From NCBI GenBank assembly GCA_022496805.1, contig CM040099.1, positions 19,948,031 to 20,012,030 on the forward strand: a stretch of DNA of 64,000 nt. Direction: 5' to 3'. Under the pieces are notes generated by a model that saw only the letters and a program-made list of their open reading frames with translations, was not told the DNA's origin and ran no database searches. The position numbers and the translations under genes are program-made. Of this stretch, positions 36,350 through 47,054 are shown piece by piece. The stretch's first letter is position 1. Each line of letters opens with the position of its first letter. This stretch comes from Pohlia nutans. Taxonomy: Eukaryota > Streptophyta > Bryopsida > Bryales > Mniaceae.

Positions 36350-37130
36350 TTCACTTGCTCTATCTTTCCACTTGCTTTCCAGATGCACGAAATTGCCTTG
36401 TATGCTTAACTTTGCTACAGATTTCCCATGCTCACAAACAAGCCGTTATTGATCACCTTCCCATACTTTTTTGAGATGTCAAAGTGATTGCAAAATAACG
36501 TAGTCATGTGGACAGTTTTCTTTACTGGAATTAGTAATGACTGCGATATAACATAGTCATCGACACAGTTTCCTTTACTTATATTGGTAATGAATTGCAT
36601 TTTAGTAACACCTATAAATACAACTTCAAAAATTAGTAACTAATTGCAAGAGAGTCCAAAAATCATGATTAGCACTTGCTCTATCTGTCCACTTACTTTC
36701 CACATGCACGAAAATGCCTTGTATGCTTAACTTTGCTTTAGATTTCCCAGGTTGACACATTGGGCTATAATTGATCACCTTCCCATATTTTTTGGAGACG
36801 TCAAAGTGATTGCAAAATAACGTAGTCATGTGGACAATTTTCTTTACTTAAATTAGTAATGAATGCAAAATAACATAGTCATCTAGACAGTTTCCTTTAC
36901 TTAAATTAGTAATGAATTGCGTTTTAGCAACACCTATAAATACAACTTCAAACAATTACTAACTAATTGCAAGAGAGTCCAAAAATTGGTTTCCCATGTT
37001 GACAAATGAGCTATTACTGATCACCTTTCCGTACTTTTTTGAGATGTCAAAGTGATTGCAAAATACTGTAGTCATGTGCATAGTTTTCTTTACTTATATT
37101 GGTAATGATTGCAAAATTACATTTCGTTGC
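36350..37130. repeat. Subterminal tandem repeats of the CACTA element
   Basis: A unit of about 315 bases beginning cttgctctatctttccactt recurs at about 36674, with a third partial copy from about 36985. Each unit contains gatgtcaaagtgattgcaaa followed by gtagtcatgtg. On the other side a different unit of about 190 bases (gagtcgtatt...gcgtagtgataaaacc) repeats between 38840 and 39400. Confidence 0.8.
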
Positions 37131-38253
37131 TAGAAAGTTCCTTGGAATCCGATAACAAAGGCGCCACTGCTGCATTATCATCTGTGATGATCTGTGCCAT
37201 CAACCCCTGATGTTCACCATTGTTACGCAAGCTTAGGCAGTGCAACACTGGTCTTTCCTCACTGTGCGGACTCGTCATTGTAGTCCACACGAAACTTCAC
37301 ATCATTTTTTTACTACATTTTAAAAAACATGACTGCATTATACAACACATTGTTTGAAGGCTGATCCCCCGCCCCCCCCTCCTTAGCTCAAAAAAACCTT
37401 CTTTTATGTTGAAACTGAATTTACCAAATCTAAAATAAACTCACTTTATTTTTTATCAAGTGAAGAGATTCTAGTCATCATGACTATTTCATTTACTCTG
37501 GTTAGTCATCATGACTGTTTCATTGACTGTAGATTAGGGTTGCAGCTAATTAGGGCTATGGAATAGGGTGGCGGCTAGGGTTTCAGAGGAGATTAGGGTG
37601 GCAGCTCCTTCTTAAGGGGCTTTTGAACCTTCTCTCTCATTTTGTCCACTTGTAACTTGGTTAGGAAAGTTAGAGAGGGGCAGAGGTGCTGTGGAAGGAG
37701 TCTTAGTGTAGGATTGTATACATTTGTGTGTGTTAGTAAAGGTTTTCAGCCCCTACTAAGGGTGAAATCACATCATGCGTGGATTTTGGGCTGCATAATT
37801 CTATGGAGTTGTTTGATCTATGTATTAGGCGGATCAGGTTACAAAATCGTAATGGCAAAGATTATAGTGATATATTTGTGTTTCTAGGGACTGTTTAGGC
37901 TATGATTTGTTGCAGATCAAAGTTTCAAAGAAAAACATGAACGCACCGATAAGTGAACTTGGGGTTGCCATGAGCCACTTCCTGGAATGTTGTGCCTTAG
38001 TTCTTTAGAAATTCATTATGCCAAGTTGGTGACTGTTTGTAGTCATTCATATGGAACGAGTGACCAGGCTTGACTAGATTCAGTCACGAAGTTAGAATAC
38101 GTGACTGATATTAGTAATGACGTTAGAATATGTGACTTCTCACAGTTATAGAATTTGAATAAGTGCCATGAGCCTTGGAGAAGTACATCTTTGTATCAAA
38201 GCAGCAATTTAGTCCCTACTGATCCTTGTTTTGTGTTTTTATTATTATTATAG

Positions 38254-38479
38254 GTTGTACAAGAAGGTGAGGACCTGGAGTTTAAGAAGGGTGACCCTGT
38301 GAGACTCAAGAACCGTGTCTGTAGAAGTGCAGAAAAGCCTAGATGACGACTACAGTTTGTTTGCACCCGTAGATATAGATGATCCACCCGTGACCTTGGT
38401 AGGACAAGCAGTAGGGCACTTTGTACTGTGGCCCACAGAGTTCATGGACATTGATCTGTCCTTCTTCCAAGTAGTTTAG
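38254..38479 (+). pseudogene. CACTA coding remnant (DUF8039-like)
   Basis: After an acceptor-like attattatag the frame VVQEGEDLEFKKGDPVRLK is open. Shifted by one base, the sequence reads QKSLDDDYSLFAPVDID and then VTLVGQAVGHFVLWPTEF before TAG at 38477-38479. The last motif resembles the small domain (DUF8039 type, pattern GxAVGxFVxWP) found in proteins encoded by plant CACTA-like elements. That is recognition from memory, not a search. The two pieces are in different frames, so it is a broken or incompletely understood exon. Confidence 0.5.
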
Positions 38480-39584
38480 ACTGATCGAGTTCTAGTTGCA
38501 GTGCATCTTGTTTCAGCACCGAATTTTCTATTTCAATGAAATGTGTGAAAATCATTTGCATGACCTGACGCAGTGCTCACAACCGCACGGTTGACTTGTA
38601 ATAGTCAACAGATCTGATTATGACCCTAATCTGAAACTGAAATCTATGACTACGCACCGTAAGAATGGCAGATTTGACTGCATGGCATACATTTGCATTA
38701 GACTACGGACAGTCAAGTCCTAGTCAGATGCTTCCGATTTAATATTGAAATTTGACTCCCAGTAGTGAAAGAAACGAGTATACAAGGACTCCATGCAGTC
38801 ATCAGATGATATGGGTGACTATGTGTAGTGAAGCATATTTGACTTTACAGCGTCGTATTATCTCACGTGTGTGTATGATGCAATACAGTTACAACCACAT
38901 CACTATACGTAGTGATCAAACCATTGCTATATTCTCTAATACCTCACTATAATTAGTCATGTCCATCTCATGATTTCAGCATTGGAGACTATGTATAGTC
39001 ACTTCGATGTGGCTCTACAGAGTCGTATTATCCCAAGTCTATGTGTGACTTAATGCAGTCACCACCACAGTACTATGCGTAGTGATAAAACCGTTGATGG
39101 AGTCACTAATATCTCACTACAATTCGTCATATCATTCAGAAGCTATTTCAGTATTTGTGACTATGGGGTGTCAAATAGATGTGACTCCAAAGAGTCGTAT
39201 TCTCCCAACTCAATGTATGACTCAATTCAGTCACCATCTCACTACTATGCGTAGTGATAAAACCTGTCATGTATTGACTCATACCTCACTAAAAATAGTC
39301 ATGCCAATCAGTCGCTATTTGCATATAGATGACTACGTGTAGTCATAAATGTATGACTATACAGAGTCATATGGTCCCAAGTCCCACTGCAGGTCCCGTT
39401 TTGAGGTCCCAAAACACTGTGGGAACGCAGCATTGGGAACAAGAAGTGTCCGATATGACCCCCAGTCAGATTGTCCGAAGCGACTAAGTCGAAATGACTA
39501 CAAACAGTGCTAGTCACATTTTGGTTTATGCCCTATTGTAGTCATAAAACCTAATCACATTGGGCTAGTTTTCTTGTAGTGAAT

Positions 39585-40158
39585 TGTTAATTGAATAGTA
39601 AGAGTACACCGTGGTGTAGTGTATTTTCAGTTTTGAGGATCTCTTTACCAAAACTCAATTTAAACCATTAAAATGATGTGTTTTGAATTTGAGCGTAACT
39701 AGCAATATAAAGTTTACGAGATCTAGTTTCTACTACATTTTGAGTTTTGGAAAAATCTAAGTTTTATGATTTTTTATTATGGTCACAAGTTGAATATCCA
39801 TTACCATGGGATGGTTACTTTTCTATTTTTATAGTCACGGTAAAAAAAATCTACTAGAATGATCTTCATGGTGATTTACACCCATGGTAGAAATTTTGGC
39901 GTAATTGAATATATATTGTAATTGATATGAATTACCTTAGCATTCACTTCAAAATATTATAATAATTTCAAATTTTCACACAAATTTATGGATATTTTTT
40001 GACATGTAGTATGCAGATGCCTTCATCTACTAAAGTTATAATATTGAATTTTAATGCTAATTTCAGTGCGAAAATCAATTGTGGAATGTGATTCTAATTC
40101 CGTGGTATTTCCATGGTAATAGGTCCGTTCTTTAGGGGTTAACCAGTTGGTAAGCATG
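39585..40158. other. AT-rich intergenic DNA
   Basis: No gene recognised. A solitary TTAA-family right end (ctttaggggTTAAcc) lies at about 40131-40141 without a clear left partner. Confidence 0.45.
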
Positions 40159-40474
40159 TAAGGTAGGGGTACCAATTTCTGTCAGGCACCAAAAACCGTG
40201 CAGTAGCTTGATTTCAGCAGGAGGTACATTTTAGCCCCCACCTCCAATTTTGAATGTACTCAACGTGCTCATTTTAGACTGAACGGTTTTTGGTACCCCT
40301 ACGGCTTCTACTTCCAAAATTCATAACTAATTCAAGATGTATCTAAAATTAATGATTCCAATTGCTTTAAATTCCAGCATACTTTGCACATGTACCAAAA
40401 TTGATTCCCTGAGCCGCCCTCCAATAAGCTAGCCAAATCTGAAATTTGAACGGTTATTGGTACCCCCTACCTTA
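40159..40474. mobile_element. MITE with taaggtaggggtacc ends
   Basis: Inverted ends taaggtaggggtaccaat and complement taaggtagggggtaccaat, 316 bases apart. Two inner copies of a caaaaaccgt / acggtttttggtacccct motif add further inverted symmetry. Non-coding. Confidence 0.7.
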
Positions 40475-40722
40475 TGGCATCTTCTGCATGAAATGAACAT
40501 AGTCTAAACAATGTTCTACAGTGTATTGAAACTCTAAATCAAGATTCATTTATTTACAAATATTTTTATTAGATACACGCCCAACTCTACTTTTAACCTT
40601 TGGTTTAACCTTACTATGTGTCCCAAAATATTTGTTAAAAGATAAAATGAAGAATGGTTTTCCATTTGAGATTAAAATATGATAAATTAATAATAAAATC
40701 TTGAGATCTAAGACAAGTGATA

Positions 40723-41110
40723 GTTTTTTTTTTTTTTTTGGAAATAAATGGATGTTTTATTTCCCTTGCGTTACAACGGATTACAAACAACACACTGTGA
40801 GCAAAGAGAGCACATTTTGAATACCCCCTGCGGATGACTTTTTGGATTTTTCTTCCTACAATATCCGAACTAGACTCAATGCTCCTAATCATTTCCTACT
40901 AAGAGCGATGCCCCCACCGTTACTAGAGGCCCAAGGGCCATTCCTATCATGCATGGGTTCCTATCAAGCTCAAAAATATTAGCTCTCACAATGTGCATAT
41001 GACCGAAATCAAACCGCCGTCCTCTTTAGTGCTAATAAGTACTCCTAAGGGAAGCCCACCTCCTAAGGTAGAGGGCTCTAAACCTACCACGGTTCTAAAC
41101 CCGCAGTCTA
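40723..41110 (-). mobile_element. Possible truncated retroposon 3' end
   Basis: On the minus strand a GC-richer segment ends ggaaataaaac...tttatttcc directly followed by a run of about 17 A (the T run at 40723-40739). That end shape is common for plant LINE or mRNA-derived insertions. The 5' boundary and target duplication are not clear, and no reverse transcriptase motif is present. Confidence 0.35.
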
Positions 41111-43389
41111 CCAAGGACAAACATTTTGAAATTTTGGATGTACCCATGGTAGGAGCACCACTTTAGAACCCATATGATTTCAACTTCATAAATTCATAAC
41201 TAATTTTAGGAACATCCAATTTTTTGATTCAAAATATGTTGGTCTTTGCTTGGATTTTTCTTCCAATGAAAAATCATGCTCAATTCTCCCTGCGTCCTCA
41301 TAAATTTACAGCCCTTTACCTTTTAACGTCCTGATTCAACATTGTTTTCAAATAAGCGTTATGAAATGTTTGATGGAAACCAAAAATGGGGTTGATGGTC
41401 AAAGCAAAGTTGAAAATTTCAATGTGAAGATCACATTTGTACAGTTGGATTTATTCTATTTTTATTTCATATTTTTAAATTAGATTTGCAAGGTTTTCTC
41501 TTGAAATTCAATTTAAAATACCAAATTAGCACAAAAAATAAAATAAAATATGGTAATGAAATTGGAATAACATGCACTACGAGATGGAATTGTTTTCATT
41601 ATTTGATTCCACTTATTAAAAAAAGTCATATTTAAGGTCTCACTATTTGAACTAAGAATGAAACTTGACATAAACCAATTATGTTTTTAAAAAATAATCA
41701 CAATAACCTATTTTGAAGATCCAAACTATACAAAGGATAGTCAACTTGCTCAAGAACCAAAAGAAATTATGGTCGATGACAACTGTTTAATTTGAATGAA
41801 AATCGAGCAATTTTAATTTGTGCGTCGTCCACATAGTAGACGATGGCGTGTTAAAGGGTTAAAGTGGCGGGTTTAGAGCCTCCTACCTAACTGAAACACT
41901 ATCACCTACTGAAACACTATCACGTAGGTAGTTTGAGGTCATTCCAGACCGGACAGGTGACAGTGTTTCAGTTGCAGAGATCTAGTAGACGATGCTTGAA
42001 TATGTGGGAAGTACACAAATTAGTATAACCATACAATTAGTGATTACGTATACATTGTGGACAGTACCATTCTGTTCAGTTCGTACTGTTGAGCAGCTTC
42101 TTCAAGTGTTGGGAGTGTGGGACGGAGTGGGTCCTGACATCCTGACTCATTGATGAGCACAAAATATATGGTGAGATCATGTACCACTGTGGAATCTTTC
42201 ATGCATGCCATGGCTTACTATTGGCTCTTCCTAAGTTTATTTTATTTTACTTTTTGAACCACATGGAAAAGATGATGATATCATTGCAAGTACGAGGATA
42301 ACCCATTACCGTAGTACCATTCATAGCTGGGTTGCCAAAAAAAATAATAGAAAACGTAAAAAATCGAGATAAAAAAATGAAAATAGAATAAATTATTTTT
42401 AGCTATATATTTGCTATTTCTAAGCTATTTTGGGTCATTTTAATCATCTTGTGCTCAAAGATGAAAACCGAATTTTTTTTAAAGGAATGAATGTTATTTT
42501 TCAAAACTTATTAAATTTTTGTTCATAGGGTGGCGACCTAGCTATGGTACTATAGTAATGTCGTAAAATAGAGTTTGAAGGTATTTTAAATCTACATCTG
42601 TACTAAAATGAAAATATTCTTATTTTACCCTAGGAAATGTCAAATCTTGGAGGATTTTAGATTTAAGATACCTTTGTACTATATCCAACACAACAATGGT
42701 ACAAACTATATATTTTTAAGGAACTTTAGCCATTGGTCTTTGAAACTTGCATGTGAAAAATAATAATAATATTAGGGTTATGTAAATCAATTGTATTTTA
42801 GGTATTTTAACTTCTAAACACATATTTTGGATTGATAAATGTTCTTAAACATCTACCAATAGGTAATTTGTTGTAATGCAATATGCATGTTGCAGATGGA
42901 ACTTTGGCAGGTTATGAAAAATTTGGATGTGTTCCAATGGAAAAAATATTGTGGATGAAAATGTGTCCAATTTTGTGATATGTGTCGTGACGTTAGATCG
43001 AGATACTGTGCATTTTATATAATAGATTGTTCGTAATTGACAACTTTGTTCAACTATTGGAAAAACATGACAAGGTTATTCTACTGTGGTTAGATTATAA
43101 TAGTATTGAAGTAAATATTTGATTTATAATTATGGTAATAGAAGTAGGTGAAAAAATGACTAAGAACAAAAATAAGAACTTGTTTTGAAAACATGAGTTT
43201 ATAAGTTCAATCAACACAATTTTTTTTTAATTATCATTTTGAAAAGTTCACATTTTAAAATTATTTCAGAATTTGTCAACACTTCTTTCAAATCAATTTT
43301 AGAGGGAATTTTGAAATTGTACAACATATTAATGATAGTAATGATATAGATATAATTTACAATTTCAAATTAACAACTCTTTTCACAAA
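41111..43389. other. Intergenic DNA with a short inverted repeat
   Basis: Mostly AT-rich with no gene. At about 41891-41973, ctgaaacactatcacct is repeated directly once and then in inverted form (aggtgacagtgtttcag), making an 80-base hairpin. The text ggcgggtttagagcctcc at 41867 and the complement-like cctctaaacc region near 41080 may be ends of an old 800-base element. Confidence 0.45.
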
Positions 43390-43919
43390 TCATAAGTGAT
43401 GGCTTGAATTTTAACCAAGAGGGATATTTTTAACTTGACGTTTGAATAGAAGTTGTACATTATAAATTATAGATTCTATCCATACAATTAGCTCTACCAT
43501 GACTATCATCAATATTTTTCTATAAAATTTGAAACTTAAAATTCAAAATTATTTTGTAATTTGATTACGGGTAAGATATTGACAATCTATGGATGAAATT
43601 TGTTGTGATGGGTTGAAATGTGATACTATACCTTTGGTGATTTTTGGAGATTTTTTGGTTGCTTAACTTTGTAAGTTGACTTTTTCAAGAACACCTTTAG
43701 ACTAAAATCTTCGAAATTTTTGGTGAAACACTACTACACCAAACGAGGCAATTTCAGAAGTCATTTCCTTCCAATCGGATGACACATGCGAAAAGCTAAC
43801 TTCCCATAAGAAATTCAGTCAAAAATTCACATTGCAAAAAATGCATGCCACGATGAGAAAACGAAATTTGCTTTTTTACATCATGCAAACTATGCATGGT
43901 TATGCAGTTAGGGATTAAT
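43390..43919. mobile_element. Diverged TTAA element (SARD4-intron type)
   Basis: From about 43440 on, this matches the element at 24795-25349 block by block (gatgaaatttgttgtgatgg; catgcaaactatgcatggtt) and ends gttaggga-TTAA at about 43919. The left end has decayed and cannot be placed exactly. Confidence 0.65.
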
Positions 43920-44890
43920 ATGTCAATGCTAAAAGCACATGTATACATATAATTAAAAAAATGCAATTGGACATCTACTCTGTAATTTTTTAAATTTAGA
44001 TTTTTAAATTTGAAATAAAAAAATCATATTAAATTCTAAATATGCAAAATAAATTTGAAAATTTCACGAAGGATTTAGATCACAGTCTAGAATATTACAG
44101 TGTAAACCAAATCAATTTGTCAATTCAACATTTTAAAAAGTGATTATAGGCTTTCAACTTCAAATTGCAATAAATGCTAATTTAAAAGACTTTTCTAGTT
44201 TTTTAAGCAGAGTACAAATTGTATCTGATAAACTCAAAGCCAAGGTTTTGAAACTTCAAAATTCTATGTTCTTTATACTTTTCTAATATTTAATTAGAAT
44301 ATGCATAATTGATATTATGACAATGGGTTTGGTACAACAAGATACATACAATTCCTTGTATGGCAACACGATCCACTTCATTGTATAACAATGTGGTTCA
44401 CTTTGTCTTATTTAAAACATCACAAAAAAAAAAAAAACTTTGATTGGTGTTTTTTAAACTATAATGTTACAAACTACATATTTTTTACATTGTCATTTTC
44501 TAAAGGAAGATATCATAACAACATGTTATGCCATCACATGTGGCATAATCATGTGTCACTTTTTTGAGGTGGAAGCAAAAGATGAAACCTTGAGTATATT
44601 CAAAGGAGAAACCATAACTTACTAGAACAATCATCCTCGCAATCATCCTCGTACAATATTTGATGATCCCCATATGAATGTCACAACTACATCATGAGTT
44701 TAGTGCATGCCATCTCACAACCAACTTTTCATCAAAACAAGATTTTGAAGCATTTCTAAGTCCATGTAGCTTGGTTAATAGAACTATCTCTAATAAATAC
44801 TTAAATTCATATCAACGTTGAGTTCATGTAGCCTGGTTAATAAAACTATCTCTAATAAATACTTAAATCCATATCAACGTTAGTTTCATA

Positions 44891-45466
44891 CTAACCCCTA
44901 ACCGCCCCACCATCCATATTTTGGATGATGTACGGATTTAAACTTGGATTTCTCATTGATCATGCACTTTTTGCAGTGTGAAATTTTTACTAAAACTTTT
45001 ATGGGAAGTTAGCTTTGTGCATGTGTGATCCGATTAGAAAGGGGATGATTTGTGAAATTTTTATGCCTCATTTCATGTTGTAGTGTTCCACCCCAAATTT
45101 GAAAGATTTTAGTCTAAAAGTGCTCTTGAAAAAGTCAAGTACTAGAAATAAGCAACCAAAAAATCTCCAAAAATCACTACACTTAGAATATCACATTTCA
45201 ACCCATCTCAAAAAAAGTCAATATTAGATTGTCAATATCTTATTCGTAATCATATTACAAAAGAGCTCTAAATTTTAAGTTTTAAAATTTATACACAAAT
45301 ATTGGTGATAGCAATCGCAAATCTAAGCGTATGAATAGAATCTAAAATGCATAATGTACAACTTTTATTCATTCATCAAATTGAAAATACCCCTCTAAGT
45401 TGCATTTTATAATGCATCTTTGAAAAACTGCCAAATCTGAAAAGGGTGAGGACGTTTAGGGGCTAA
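44891..45466. mobile_element. CTAA-flanked member of the TTAA family
   Basis: Left end CTAA-CCCCTAACCGCCCC and right gaggacgtttagggg-CTAA. The 4-base flank is CTAA on both sides instead of TTAA. The body is the reverse complement of the copy at 24795-25349. This copy is the best evidence that the duplicated target is four bases long. Confidence 0.85.
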
Positions 45467-45747
45467 CCTAGTGCAGAATACCAACTTAGACGTAGCACTC
45501 GCTCAACGACTCATTGCTCCAGGTTTTGTTCAAATTTGACCTCGTAATAGGATATTATGAGAACCAAAATTCAAAAATTGAGGCCTAAAAACATCTTCAT
45601 GTAGTTTGACCACATTCATCTCCATTGACGAAGAGCCGCCCCACGGCTGCATTCTCTGCCATTCCATCAAGATATTTCAACAGAACATTACGACCTCAAA
45701 AGCTCAGTTCATGGTCGTCGTAGAACAGCCCGAACAACAAAACTGCA

Positions 45748-45866
45748 TTGTAAATATGTGATATTACATCATAAATATGTAAAATTACATCGTAAATATG
45801 TAATATTACATCGTAAATATGTAATATTACATCGTAAATATGTAATATTACATTGTAAATATGTGA
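45748..45866. repeat. 21-base minisatellite
   Basis: About five and a half copies of a 21-base unit (taaatatgtaatattacatcg) with few changes. Each unit carries the palindrome gtaatattac. It lies about 1.2 kb upstream of the TGA start codon. Confidence 0.9.
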
Positions 45867-46039
45867 TGAAGTTCATGTAGAAAGTTAATTGATGGGGTCA
45901 ATGTCAAGATGAGTGACCAACACACCACGCATGCAATTGCAACTTCCACAGTACTGGCTCATTTAAAAAAAGATTAAACATTTCCCCACCCCCTATTATT
46001 GTGTGAAAAAGCAACAGTTACCGGATGAAATTCATTCAT

Positions 46040-46330
46040 CCAGAGGGGGGATCTAGGTAGGTAGGTAGGTACCCGGCCAACCTCAGCCGCCCTCTCAGCG
46101 ATGCGTCAGCACGGCCAATGAGGACGAACCGCGTGGCGACCTCGACCCACGGGCTCACCCGACCCACGTCAGCACCGTCGTCACCGCGCCCTTCCCGCTG
46201 CCCGGCGCGAGGGCGCAGCCAATGGGGGAGGACCCCGGCAGCGGGCAGCGGGCAGGGGAAAGAAATTTGAGTCAACCGGAGTAAGCTTGACTACTGTCAG
46301 AGGGATGGCGATGCTTCGTAGTGACTATCG
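46040..46330 (+). promoter_or_regulatory. GC-rich promoter region of the TGA gene
   Basis: A sharp GC-rich island follows AT-rich DNA. It has two CCAAT boxes (46115-46119 and 46219-46223), a TGACGC on the minus strand (46103-46108), a TGACGT on the minus strand within cacgtcag (46166-46171), and a W-box-like gtcaa near 46272. TGACG is the core site bound by TGA factors themselves, so self-regulation is possible. No convincing TATA box. The transcript start is not determined. Confidence 0.5.
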
Positions 46331-46893
46331 TCATCTCTTTCATTTTTTGTTCATTTTTGTTGCAGCGTTTCTTTCTGTCCGATCGAGCATCATCAATTGC
46401 CATTTCCAAGCCCGTTTGTGTGCGTCATGCTGGCCGAGCTCACTCATCACTCTCTCTTGTTAGAGCAGTTTTTGTTCCTTTCTGTAGCAACAAGCGCGGG
46501 CAGGGAGTAACTCAGGAAGGGAGCTTTCTTTTTCTCCTCTTTTTCTCCTTCCGCTTTTGGTGCAGGATTTGTTGCGTTCGTCGTCGAAGCTCGTGCAGGC
46601 CGTTTTTCGTTCGTTCCAGTCCAGTGGCGGGGCAAATAATCTACCTGCCTTTTGTGAGGAGGTCGAGGAGCAGCAGGGGAGCCAGGGCGAGGGTTTCGTT
46701 GGCGGTGTGACGTCTGTGTGATGGTGTGAGATATAGAGATTCGGAAAAGAGCGGGAATGAGAAATGCTGCAATGGTGATGGTGCGCCTCTGGGACAGTGA
46801 AGGTGTCGGTCTGCCACTCCAATGAGCTCTTCGATTTTTTTTGAACACGGTAGGAGTAGATAGTTTTGTAACAATTTTGAAGAGGATATCGAA

Positions 46894-46996
46894 TGTGCAG
46901 AGCTTCTTGTTTCTTCCAGGTAGTTAGATTGTGCAGAGTTTCTTGTTTTTTCCAGGTAGTTAGATTGTGCAGAGTTCCTTGTTAGTTAGATTGTTT
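46894..46996 (+). repeat. 36-base tandem repeat in the TGA leader
   Basis: Two full copies and one partial copy of a unit of about 36 bases (tgtgcagagtttcttg, then ttccaggtagttagat) lie just upstream of the TGA start codon, probably in the 5' untranslated region. Confidence 0.8.
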
Positions 46997-47054
46997 GGTG
47001 AAGTGGAGATCTAGTGTGAGATTTTGTGATTTTGAGGTTAGGAAACGTAGCAAA

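Larger units (their letters stand above)
35767..39581. mobile_element. CACTA (En/Spm-type) transposon
   Basis: Terminal repeats begin CACTACAAGAAAAC at both ends (left cactacaagaaaaccagccc; right complement cactacaagaaaactagccc). A 3-base duplication, aat (35764-35766 and 39582-39584), flanks them, as expected for CACTA elements. The terminal 400-1000 bases are packed with short tgactA / tagtcA motifs in both orientations, the subterminal binding sites typical of this group. At 3815 bases it is shorter than most autonomous CACTA elements and has only a coding remnant (38254-38479), so it is probably non-autonomous. Confidence 0.93.

Noticed and set aside
40635..40892. 85-codon minus-strand frame before the T run
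   Set aside because: It runs through the poly(A) tail and flanking DNA; no reverse transcriptase, RNase H or zinc-finger motif.
45748..45866. Repeated taatattac, identical to the nonanucleotide at geminivirus replication origins
   Set aside because: It sits in a 21-base AT-rich satellite without the required stem-loop or any Rep gene; chance in AT-rich repeats is the simpler explanation.
46321..46874. Several overlapping open frames of 77 to 133 codons on both strands upstream of TGA
   Set aside because: They lie in the GC-rich promoter and leader, where stops are rare by composition; none has a recognisable domain.
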